DNA of 64,000 nucleotides, taken from the NCBI RefSeq assembly GCF_007750395.1, contig NZ_CP036281.1, forward strand, positions 4,859,001-4,923,000. The letters run 5' to 3'. Below the pieces are notes generated by a model that did not search any database, was not told the DNA's origin, and was given only the letters and a program-made list of their open reading frames with translations. The position numbers and the translations under genes were made by a program. Positions within the stretch are counted from its first letter, which is position 1. Every line of letters begins with the position of its first letter. Origin of the DNA: Polystyrenella longa. Its GTDB lineage: Bacteria > Planctomycetota > Planctomycetia > Planctomycetales > Planctomycetaceae. Below are positions 1-7,968 of this stretch, piece by piece.

Positions 1-2
1 AA

Positions 3-2249
3 AACGGTAAAGAAGTCGTCCTGGAAGTTCAGCCGGTTGCCCCTCGGCCGGATACGCTTCAGAAAATCGAAACGTCGATTGATGAATTTCCTCCGTTCCC
101 TCGAGACGCAACCGACAAACAGAAAGAGCAACACGTCCTGAAACGAGAGCAGCTCTTCAAAATGAGCATCTTCCTGCCAGATGATAAATCTGAGAAAGAA
201 TATTTTCTCGATTACCGACAAGTGGATCGCATCCTCTATCACGAAGACAAGTTATTGCAGTGGGTAACTCAGTACGGAAACGAGGGGAAATTTCGAGAAG
301 CTTTTGACTTACTCTTCAAACTAAAGCGACTTGTACCGGATTGGCCAGGAGTCGAAGAGCAACACGATAAACTTCTCCAAATCGAAGCCCAATACAATTT
401 AGATAATGGAAATCCAGATTCTGCGCTCGCTCTATTGATGGCACTTTACGATCGCAATCGTAAATTTCAGGGGCTGTCCGCCGAATTCGGGAAGACCGTC
501 AACAAACTCGTCGACGAAAGTCTCCAACAGGAGCAATACCGCCGGGCACGATTTTATCTGGGCAGACTAAGAGCCTATTTTCCAGATAATCCACTTAATG
601 GTACATGGGAAAGTCGACTCAATAATGCAGCCCAGGATCTGATCCAGAAATCACTGAGTCAGTACGGAGAGGGGAATTATTCCGGTGCATTAGAATCGGT
701 AAACAATGCTGCAGAGATTTGGCCAGAGGCAGATCGCCTGAATGACACCTATCGTCGAATCGCAGAACGCTACCAGGTATTAAAAGTCGGTGTGCTGCGA
801 TTTGCAGACGATGCCAAAAACTATCCCTTCGAAACCGACGCCGAAGTACGCATTGAGAACCTGAAAAATGCGAATCTGTTTGAAAAGCAGAGTGCGCAGG
901 AAGTCGCTCTCTACAGCAGCCCCTATCTGAGTAACTGGGTTCCCACTCGTCTGGGCAAAAAATTGACGTTCGACCTGCGTGCCCAGTTCCAGAGCTGGGA
1001 ACCGTACCAACCCTTGAACTCATTCGACATTTACGACGCCTTACAAAGGCGTCTGGAGGCAAATTCTCCTGATGCTGACGAGCGTCTGCGTAACTATATT
1101 GAAAGAGTCGACGTCAAATCGCCCAGCCGTTTTGAAATCACTTTCTCTAAAGTGCCGTTGCGTCCCGAAGCGTTGCTCTCTTTCCCTGTAGAGCATCGCG
1201 TCCCCAATCCGAATGACGAGTCTAACCAGGCGATCAATGACCTTTTCATGCCGCCCAGTCGATTCGAGTTGCAGTCATCTACAGAGACTACCAGAACGTA
1301 CGTCCGTTCGACTTCCGAGCCTTCAGAACAAACGTTGTATCATGTCGCCGCCGTCGAGGAGATCAAATACGAGTCGCTGGAAAAATCGATTCAAGGTCTC
1401 GTTCGGGGTGAAATTTCGATGTTACCCAGTGTGCGAGGAGAACTTGTCTCGTTGCTTCAGGATGATGGCCGGTTTTTCGTCCAACGCCGCTCGCTACCTC
1501 AATCGTATGTTTTGCAGTTCAATCCCAATACTGAAATGCTCAAAAATCGGGAACTCCGACGCGGTCTTGCATACGCCATTGACCGACAGGAAATTCTTCA
1601 AAACATCATTTTGCAAAGTGACAACCCGGAACTGGGTCGTGTGATTTCAGCCCCGTTCCCTTCAGAAAATCAAGCATACGACCCATTGTCCGAATTGCGA
1701 CCATACGATCTGACACTTGCCTACAGTCTCGTCGAAGCCGCCAAAGCCAACCTCAAGGAAAAGTTTGGTCCGCTCAAACTCATTTGTGTCCCCGACCCTC
1801 GCATCCGGCAGGCGGCCGAAAAGATGGTTCAGGAATGGGGACGGATCGGTTTAGAAATTGAACTTCTGGATGAAAATGCAGCGACGGACCGCAAATCGGG
1901 GTGGGACCTCGTCCTCCGTGAGCACCGTATGGCAGAACCGATTGTCGAACTCTGGCCTTACATGACGATGAGCGATGTGGCTCGTGCGGAAGATCTGGTC
2001 GACCTTCCCTCCTGGTTACGGCAGGAACTGGTAGACCTCGAAAACGCGGGCGATTTACGGACAGCCACCCGGTCGCTCCACATGCTACACAACCAGTTGC
2101 AGGCGAACGTCGAAATGATTCCCTTGTGGGAGGTTAACGACTACATCGTTCTGCGAAAGACAGTCACAGGTTTTCCATTGGCGCCAGTCTATCCCTATCA
2201 GGGTGTCGAACAATGGAGTTCTCAGGCTTGGTTTCCTACCGGTTTTTAG
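3..2249 (+). CDS. Peptide-binding protein (SBP_bac_5 type) with N-terminal helical repeats, 5' end outside window
   Basis: The reading frame is open from base 3, so the gene starts before the window and the ATG at 162 is probably internal. Counting from that ATG, residues ~35-205 are helical and TPR-like. From ~210 the protein resembles the family-5 extracellular solute-binding proteins of Dpp/Opp peptide importers, including the hallmark segment RRGLAYAIDRQEIL near residue 465 and a C-terminal tail ending in tryptophan-rich sequence. Known family members bind oligopeptides for ABC uptake. Fusion to a repeat domain is unusual, and no permease lies beside it. It probably acts in the periplasm or is anchored by the missing N-terminus. 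The next gene follows after 36 bp on the same strand, suggesting an operon. The SBP fold is fairly sure; peptide transport is an inference. Confidence 0.75.
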   Translation, partial: NGKEVVLEVQPVAPRPDTLQKIETSIDEFPPFPRDATDKQKEQHVLKREQLFKMSIFLPDDKSEKEYFLDYRQVDRILYHEDKLLQWVTQYGNEGKFREAFDLLFKLKRLVPDWPGVEEQHDKLLQIEAQYNLDNGNPDSALALLMALYDRNRKFQGLSAEFGKTVNKLVDESLQQEQYRRARFYLGRLRAYFPDNPLNGTWESRLNNAAQDLIQKSLSQYGEGNYSGALESVNNAAEIWPEADRLNDTYRRIAERYQVLKVGVLRFADDAKNYPFETDAEVRIENLKNANLFEKQSAQEVALYSSPYLSNWVPTRLGKKLTFDLRAQFQSWEPYQPLNSFDIYDALQRRLEANSPDADERLRNYIERVDVKSPSRFEITFSKVPLRPEALLSFPVEHRVPNPNDESNQAINDLFMPPSRFELQSSTETTRTYVRSTSEPSEQTLYHVAAVEEIKYESLEKSIQGLVRGEISMLPSVRGELVSLLQDDGRFFVQRRSLPQSYVLQFNPNTEMLKNRELRRGLAYAIDRQEILQNIILQSDNPELGRVISAPFPSENQAYDPLSELRPYDLTLAYSLVEAAKANLKEKFGPLKLICVPDPRIRQAAEKMVQEWGRIGLEIELLDENAATDRKSGWDLVLREHRMAEPIVELWPYMTMSDVARAEDLVDLPSWLRQELVDLENAGDLRTATRSLHMLHNQLQANVEMIPLWEVNDYIVLRKTVTGFPLAPVYPYQGVEQWSSQAWFPTGF

Positions 2250-2285
2250 ACCTTCAAATCAGCTAGTTCAATCCAGACTTTCATT

Positions 2286-3830
2286 ATGAATAACTCCGGT
2301 ATCCAGCAGAATATTTTTCTTCCGGGCGTCATCCGCTTGCTGTTGTTGCTCTTCTGGTTAACCATCAGTAGTGTGACGCCCGCATGCGCTGCCCGAAACA
2401 ATGATCTCCCCTACGATCTCGATCCGTATTCCGTCCAGATTCAGGTTGTCTTTTCCGATCAAGCCGAACTGACTCCACCGATGAGGGAGCAGGTTGTTAG
2501 CCAGCTTCAACAATTAAACTATCGAACCTACGGCCAAATGTGGAACCGGGTCGTCCAGGAAAACAAATCTCTGCTTCCCCGGTCAATGGATCTCTTTAAT
2601 CGGACGTCTCCAGAACGGATGCAAGCGGATTACTCAGCCAATGAGTGGGACAAAGTCTTTATTTGTTTTGTTGATCAAGAAGGAATGATGTATGACGTTG
2701 CGGTACGAGAATGGGATTCTGTCCTTCAGACATTCAGCCTGGTCGAATCGGATCGGGTACTTTCGCTCGAAGAAGTCCCCGTACTGTTAAACAATCTGAT
2801 CGTTCGCACGTTTCGCCCTATGACTAAAGTCATGAAGGTGGATCGATCCGACAATAAAGCGTATCTCACCCTCCGCGCCGGAGAATATCCTGCGGCGGAT
2901 GAATTCGCTGCTCAGGTGAGGCCAGGCGACGTCTTGCTTCCTTCGCTTCGTTATCTCGACAAGAACAATGAAGTGAAACAAATCCAGTTCTTCGACTGGA
3001 ACTACTTCCTCGTTGAAGAAATTGACAGAGGACGTCTCGTCTGCTCCGTGATATCGGGAGCTCAGACTCCAATAGGTGGACGAGGCCTCCGCCGAGTGGA
3101 ACAGTACGCGACTCGCGTACGCCCTCTACGAGATTCCACTGAGATCCGATTCTGTAAATTCAACCAAACAGACATTCCACTCGTCGCACATTACATTACA
3201 TCGTTTCTGAAAAACTCCTACCGCGAAGAAGCGATTGAAGAACCTGTCCGGCATCTCTCGGACCGACAGGGGACCATCGAAGTCACTCTCAATCCGGAAC
3301 ACCCGGTGCAATGGTTATATATCAACAGCGGCAGTGCATTATTAGGTCGAGTACCGATCGTTCCTGGTATTCAGGAGTTCGCCGAATGTCCCTTGCCCGA
3401 TGATTCAACCCGTTTGGAAGTTGAAGGAATGATCGAGCAATTGAAAGGGCGCATTGTGGAAGTCATCGCCACGCGGTCTTCGATCATCGCTGAAGTTCGA
3501 GTCGCCGCATCCAAGGGAGATTGGGAAAAGGTCGACAAACTGCTCCCCAGATTTGATGAGTTGGACACAGCGGAAGAACTGAAACGCGATTTGAACACCA
3601 TTCGCGTCCTCCCAATGCAGGAAGCGATTCGATTGGGTAACCCGGTCGGTGCACGCCGTATCGATACGATGGCTTCCAAAACCGTTCCTTTCATCGAAAA
3701 ATACCTAGGCTCTTCGGTCATCGTGAAATTCAAAGAAGAGATCGAAGCAGAACGCGCCGCAGCCAAAGCGGCTGCCGAGAAAGCCGCCGCCCTGAAGGCG
3801 GAAGAAGAAGCCGCTGCACGAGGGGAATAG
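2286..3830 (+). CDS. Secreted protein of unknown function with Ala/Glu-rich C-terminal helix
   Basis: 514 residues. An N-terminal hydrophobic segment (about residues 16-35, LLLLLFW followed by a CAA cleavage-like site) looks like a Sec signal peptide. The body has no motif I can place in a family. Residues ~330-375 (TIEVTLNP... LLGRVPIVPG) resemble beta-rich carboxypeptidase-regulatory-like modules seen in planctomycete secreted proteins. The last ~35 residues are a charged Ala/Glu/Lys helix, probably coiled coil. It sits 36 bp after the binding-protein gene and is likely cotranscribed, so it may be a periplasmic partner of it. Real gene: near certain. Function: unknown. Confidence 0.75.
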   Translation: MNNSGIQQNIFLPGVIRLLLLLFWLTISSVTPACAARNNDLPYDLDPYSVQIQVVFSDQAELTPPMREQVVSQLQQLNYRTYGQMWNRVVQENKSLLPRSMDLFNRTSPERMQADYSANEWDKVFICFVDQEGMMYDVAVREWDSVLQTFSLVESDRVLSLEEVPVLLNNLIVRTFRPMTKVMKVDRSDNKAYLTLRAGEYPAADEFAAQVRPGDVLLPSLRYLDKNNEVKQIQFFDWNYFLVEEIDRGRLVCSVISGAQTPIGGRGLRRVEQYATRVRPLRDSTEIRFCKFNQTDIPLVAHYITSFLKNSYREEAIEEPVRHLSDRQGTIEVTLNPEHPVQWLYINSGSALLGRVPIVPGIQEFAECPLPDDSTRLEVEGMIEQLKGRIVEVIATRSSIIAEVRVAASKGDWEKVDKLLPRFDELDTAEELKRDLNTIRVLPMQEAIRLGNPVGARRIDTMASKTVPFIEKYLGSSVIVKFKEEIEAERAAAKAAAEKAAALKAEEEAAARGE

Positions 3831-4148
3831 CCATTACCCACTCTGTTTCTGGTTTCAATGAACTTACTGTGCGGCAGTCGCTTTCTACTGCATCAGGCTC
3901 ATTGATCCGCTAGAATCGAACTGGAGATATCGGGATCCCTACCGGATTTGGAACGCCGGTTCACAAGAACAAGGGTTACTCGCCCCCTCCCGTCTCTCCC
4001 CCGAGGGTCACTCAAGCAGTGGCCTTCTTATTCGTCATCTGCCCTGTTCTCCTAAACTAAACTTCGGTTCTCCACCGCGGCGCAGGTGACCGATCACGAT
4101 TCAAAATGACAAATATACACCATCAACTTACAACCCGAGGAATTTCTC
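3831..4148. other. Intergenic gap, 318 bp
   Basis: No coding frame, RNA gene or convincing terminator was seen. AT-rich sequence around 4100-4130 could hold the promoter of the next gene, but no good -35/-10 pair stands out. Confidence 0.4.
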
Positions 4149-4754
4149 ATGAAACGTTTGATGCTCTGGAATCATAGAACCTTACCCTTTGTCACCATGC
4201 TGATCACCACGATCGTACTGGTTTCGTCTTCCATGCTGGCCCAGGCGGACGACACCCCGACGAAAGAAGTCACCGTTCGCGAGCTGACGCTGCAAATGCC
4301 CGAAAGTTGGATGAAGAAGGAGAACACGAGTCGGTTCCGTCTGGCGGAATTTGATATTCCCGTTCCAGGAACGGATTTAGAAAACGCCGATCTGATCCTC
4401 TTTCATTTCCAGGGAGCCGCCGGAAAAACGGACGCCAACATTATGCGTTGGCTCAGTCAGTTCGACCCTGCTGGTCGCACCTCGACTGTCAAAGAAGGCA
4501 AAACGACTGACGGAAGCTACATCTTAGTTGACGTGCAAGGCGACTACAAAAATCCTGTTGGTCCACCAGTACTGGGCAAGTTTGAAAAAATGGAGAACGC
4601 CCGTGTCATCTCTGTAATCTTGAACACAGGTGACGATGTCTACTATCTCAAACTCGTTGGCAAACAGGACACCATTAAAGAGATCGTCGATGATTTCCGT
4701 AAGTCCTTCGGTGGAGACGCCGAAACTGAAAAAGATTACGAATTCGAGATTTGA
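4149..4754 (+). CDS. Small secreted protein of unknown function
   Basis: 201 residues with a signal peptide: basic start (MKRLMLWNHR), hydrophobic stretch at residues ~13-30 and an AQA cleavage-like site near 32. The mature part is soluble, about 165 residues, and begins with a beta-strand-like segment (TVRELTLQMPESW), reminiscent of small planctomycete periplasmic proteins with a PsbP/Mog1-like layout; that resemblance is only by eye. An AGGA ribosome-binding site lies 9 nt before the ATG. It stands alone, with 318 bp before it and 240 bp after it. Function unknown. Confidence 0.75.
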   Translation: MKRLMLWNHRTLPFVTMLITTIVLVSSSMLAQADDTPTKEVTVRELTLQMPESWMKKENTSRFRLAEFDIPVPGTDLENADLILFHFQGAAGKTDANIMRWLSQFDPAGRTSTVKEGKTTDGSYILVDVQGDYKNPVGPPVLGKFEKMENARVISVILNTGDDVYYLKLVGKQDTIKEIVDDFRKSFGGDAETEKDYEFEI

Positions 4755-4994
4755 ATCTCACCCGCTATGAATTTAGTCTGTCTGGTTTCTGTTCATTCTG
4801 GAGTTAACGCACTAGTATGCGTTCTGAATGAGGCTTGGTTCTGCTGGACCGTTGTCCGGAAACCGAAGCCAGGCGGGGCTGTTTACAAATGAGGCACTGG
4901 AGATGGAACCGTATCCACTCAGGCTTCAATCGCGAAAATCAGCCGCGACATTTAACTTGTATATGATCTCGATTGTTAGAAGGAAAAGGACGGA

Positions 4995-5438
4995 ATGACT
5001 CCCGAAGAAAAAGCCCGGGAACTCGGGCTGGAATTCACTGAACTTTCACAGACCTATCTGAATTTGTGCATCAAATCAGGAAACCAGCTCATCACCTCCG
5101 GTCATGTCAGTGACATCAAGGGGAAACTGGGCGACGACGTCACCGTCGAACAAGGTTACGCGGCCGCTCGTGAATGCGCCGTCAAGATTCTGAACTCAGT
5201 TCGGTCCACTCATGGCACACTGGATGGTTTGAAAGTCATCAAATTATTCGGCTGCGTGAACTCGACTCCTGATTTCATCGAACAGCACCTGGTCATCAAC
5301 GGGATTTCTGACTTGATGCATGAAATCTTCGGCAAGACGGGTGACGGATATCATGCTCGTAGCGCCTTGGGATTTGCGGCACTACCAACAGGTGTTGCAG
5401 TTGAAGTCGAAGCGGTCTTTGAAATCAAAGAATCCTGA
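4995..5438 (+). CDS. RidA/YjgF family protein
   Basis: 147 residues, the usual length of the long RidA subgroup. The C-terminal signature RSALGFAALPTGVAVEVEAV matches the family's R-S-A-x-G-x-A-x-L-P...VE-x-E pattern, including the arginine that binds the substrate carboxylate in imine deaminases. Known RidA proteins hydrolyse reactive enamine/imine intermediates from PLP enzymes in the cytosol; this subgroup is less well characterised, so the exact substrate is open. A strong AAGGA-type ribosome-binding site (AGAAGGAAAAGGACGGA) precedes the ATG. A rho-independent terminator follows within 70 bp, so it is probably monocistronic. Confidence 0.88.
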   Translation: MTPEEKARELGLEFTELSQTYLNLCIKSGNQLITSGHVSDIKGKLGDDVTVEQGYAAARECAVKILNSVRSTHGTLDGLKVIKLFGCVNSTPDFIEQHLVINGISDLMHEIFGKTGDGYHARSALGFAALPTGVAVEVEAVFEIKES

Positions 5439-5474
5439 ACTACAATCTGATTTACCGAGCCTCAAACAACACAG

Positions 5475-5509
5475 AGACCCGACCAATACTGCTCGGGTCT
5501 TCTTTTTTT
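5475..5509 (+). terminator. Rho-independent terminator after the RidA gene
   Basis: Perfect 8-bp stem AGACCCGA / TCGGGTCT (5475-5482 and 5493-5500) with a 10-nt loop, followed directly by TCTTTTTTT. It lies 36 bp after the RidA stop codon. Confidence 0.9.
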
Positions 5510-5602
5510 AGCTGCCTCGGCTGACTGACTCAGATATAATACAAAAACTGTTTTCGTATTGTCGTTTTGCTCAACCGGCAGACATTTTACAGATTCGACA
5601 GG

Positions 5603-6382
5603 ATGGAACCACTCACTTCACAAATTAAGGGACCGGTCGCCATCATCGGCGATTTACACGGCCAGCTCGATAAACTGAATGACATTCTCGAGCAGCTTCG
5701 AGCACTCCCTGACTATGACCGTCGCTGGATCGTATTCCTCGGCGACTTTGTCGATCGCGGTCCCGACAGCAATGGAGTCATCGAAACGATCATTCGACTC
5801 CGTGAAGAACACCCGCGCACCACGGCCATTTGTGGCAACCATGACTTGGGCATGGCAACATCTCTCCGTGTCGTTCCCCAGTCAGAATACAGCGACTGGG
5901 AAGAACGCTGGACAACCTACTACGATTCAGACGTCACTTTCGAATCGTACGGCGCTGCCTATCCCGATCTGGATGACCTGTATCGCCGTGTTCCGGATGA
6001 GCACAAAGAGTTTCTCGCGATGCTACCCTGGTCAGTCGAGCATCCTCGACTCTTCTTTGTTCACGCAGGGCTCGACCCGCACACCCCGTTTGAAGTCCAA
6101 CGACAGATACTCGAAGAGCGGGATTTCACATTGAACCACCCACAGTGGCTCTGCTCAAAAACCTATATTGAAGACCCTCCGCCCCCCGACTGCCCGTTAA
6201 CGGTGGTTTCAGGGCATGTTCAAGTTCGAGATGTCATCATCACGAAAGAACGTATTCTGGCAGATACAACCGGGGGAATTTCGGGGGAACTGAGCTGCGT
6301 GCTGATGCCCGAGAAGAAAGTCCTGAAATCAGGACAGGCGAAGCCGACTGCCTCTGGCCAACCCTGGTGGAAAATCTGGTAA
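5603..6382 (+). CDS. Serine/threonine-type metallophosphatase
   Basis: The calcineurin-like phosphoesterase motifs are complete: GDLHGQ (metal-binding D and H), GDFVDRG, GNHD, and later histidines in HAGLDPH and SGHVQ. This order is that of PPP-family protein phosphatases and of symmetrical Ap4A hydrolases (ApaH/PrpE), so it acts on phosphoproteins or dinucleoside polyphosphates in the cytosol. The length from the ATG at 5603 is 259 residues. A TTG at 5567 would add 12 residues, but the ATG starts just ahead of the first beta strand and is preferred. Given the many Hanks kinases in the window, a phosphoprotein phosphatase role is attractive but unproven. Confidence 0.88.
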   Translation: MEPLTSQIKGPVAIIGDLHGQLDKLNDILEQLRALPDYDRRWIVFLGDFVDRGPDSNGVIETIIRLREEHPRTTAICGNHDLGMATSLRVVPQSEYSDWEERWTTYYDSDVTFESYGAAYPDLDDLYRRVPDEHKEFLAMLPWSVEHPRLFFVHAGLDPHTPFEVQRQILEERDFTLNHPQWLCSKTYIEDPPPPDCPLTVVSGHVQVRDVIITKERILADTTGGISGELSCVLMPEKKVLKSGQAKPTASGQPWWKIW

Positions 6383-6461
6383 ATGTCCCTTTGCAGTGGA
6401 TGCCCAAAGCCTTGGGACCTTGAGTCTCGCTCACCTGATCCTATAGGCGCCTTCAAAGCAA

Positions 6462-7958
6462 CTACGCGATGATATCGTGAATCGGATGACCGAGGTCCAT
6501 TTCCAATCGCACTCGACCGGGTACGGAGAGCTGCGATGGGATTAAACCGAGCTGATGCATTACCGTCGCGTGCAAGTCGGTGACATAATGCCGATCTTCA
6601 ACAGCGTGAAAACCGAGTTCGTCCGTCGCTCCATGAACAACTCCACCTTTAATCCCGCCGCCAGCTAACCAGACGGAAAATCCAAAAGGATGATGGTCGC
6701 GACCGTTGCTGTTCTGTGCACCCGGAGTTCGTCCAAATTCTGTTCCCCAGACCACAAGTGTTTCATCCAGTAGACCGCGCTGTTTTAGATCTTTCAGCAG
6801 GGCCGCGATCGGCTGATCCGTTTCTTTACAAAGCTGGGCATGCCCTTTCTGCAGGTTTCCGTGGGCGTCCCATTTACCAGCTCCGCCATTATTTCCGTGA
6901 TAGATCTGCACGAACCGAGTCCCTTTTTCAACCAAACGTCGTGCGGCAAGGCATTGCTCACCAAACTCTTTGGTCACTTCTTCGTCGAGACCATACATGC
7001 TCTGAGTGTCGGGAGTCTCTTGGGAGAAGTCCATAATATTCGGAATGGCGGTCTGCATTCGATACGCCAGTTCGTAAGATTTGATGCGGGCCTGAATCAA
7101 TGGATCATCCGAGTATTCTTTAGAAGCGACTTTGTTCAGCCTGTTTAATAGATCGAACTCGGCCGATTGTTCTTCACGAAACACATCCGATGTTGGCGTT
7201 GCAAAAGGTAGAGGATTATGAGGATCCACCTTCAGTTGGACTCCACTATGTTCCGGCCCCAGATAATTTGCTCCGTGCCCCTGCTGACCACCACAGCAAT
7301 CCGCCAATGGCGTTCCCAGAACGACAAACTGAGGCAAGTTCTCGTTAAGCGAACCCAATCCGTAATGGGCCCACGACCCTACTGTGGGGAAGATACCATC
7401 CAGTCGGTGACGGCCTGTGTGGAACTGGAGCTGGGCACCATGATTATTATCTGTCGTCCACATTGAGCGAACGACGGAAATATCGTCGATACATTCAGAC
7501 ATATGCGGCCACCAGTCACTGACTTCAATTCCGCTTTCGCCTCGTTTCTTGAAACCGACCTGTAGCGGATAGACATTCGGCCAGATTTGACCGTTGGCAT
7601 CATCCTTAACGACTACTCGTAAATTTTCTTCCAGTGCCGGATTGGAAAGTACATGACTGTGGGGAGTCTCATTAATCGACAGACCTGCGTACTCGGTGAG
7701 CGCCGGTTTCGGATCGAATGTCTCCATATGGCTTGCGCCACCGATCATGAAAAACCAGATAACCGACTTCGCCTTGGGGGCAAAGTTGGGCAGATTCTCC
7801 TGGATTTGTTGCTTCACCGATTCGGCTGCGGCGGACCGCATTCCGTCCTGATGCAGCATCGAAGTGAGCGCAATGCTCGACAAGCCCAATCCTGCATTCG
7901 TAAGGAAGGAGCGTCGTGAGGTCTGGTGGTGATGACCGAAATTAAAGTCGTGTAACAT
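6462..7958 (-). CDS. DUF1501 family exported protein
   Basis: About 498 residues from the ATG at 7958. The frame is open 41 codons further upstream, but that would overlap the preceding gene. The N-terminus has a twin-arginine signal, SRRSFLTNAGLG, followed by a hydrophobic run, so it is probably exported folded by Tat. The DUF1501 body shows GGASHMETFDPKP, the GTEFGRTP segment and a late HHPFGFS motif, relating it to the alkaline-phosphatase/sulfatase-like fold. Its stop-to-start gap from the upstream cytochrome-C/DUF1549/DUF1553 gene is 10 bp, the standard planctomycete pair. The biochemical role of these pairs is not established; polysaccharide breakdown is often proposed. Confidence 0.92.
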   Translation of the reverse strand: MLHDFNFGHHHQTSRRSFLTNAGLGLSSIALTSMLHQDGMRSAAAESVKQQIQENLPNFAPKAKSVIWFFMIGGASHMETFDPKPALTEYAGLSINETPHSHVLSNPALEENLRVVVKDDANGQIWPNVYPLQVGFKKRGESGIEVSDWWPHMSECIDDISVVRSMWTTDNNHGAQLQFHTGRHRLDGIFPTVGSWAHYGLGSLNENLPQFVVLGTPLADCCGGQQGHGANYLGPEHSGVQLKVDPHNPLPFATPTSDVFREEQSAEFDLLNRLNKVASKEYSDDPLIQARIKSYELAYRMQTAIPNIMDFSQETPDTQSMYGLDEEVTKEFGEQCLAARRLVEKGTRFVQIYHGNNGGAGKWDAHGNLQKGHAQLCKETDQPIAALLKDLKQRGLLDETLVVWGTEFGRTPGAQNSNGRDHHPFGFSVWLAGGGIKGGVVHGATDELGFHAVEDRHYVTDLHATVMHQLGLIPSQLSVPGRVRLEMDLGHPIHDIIA

Positions 7959-7968
7959 GACGAAGTCT

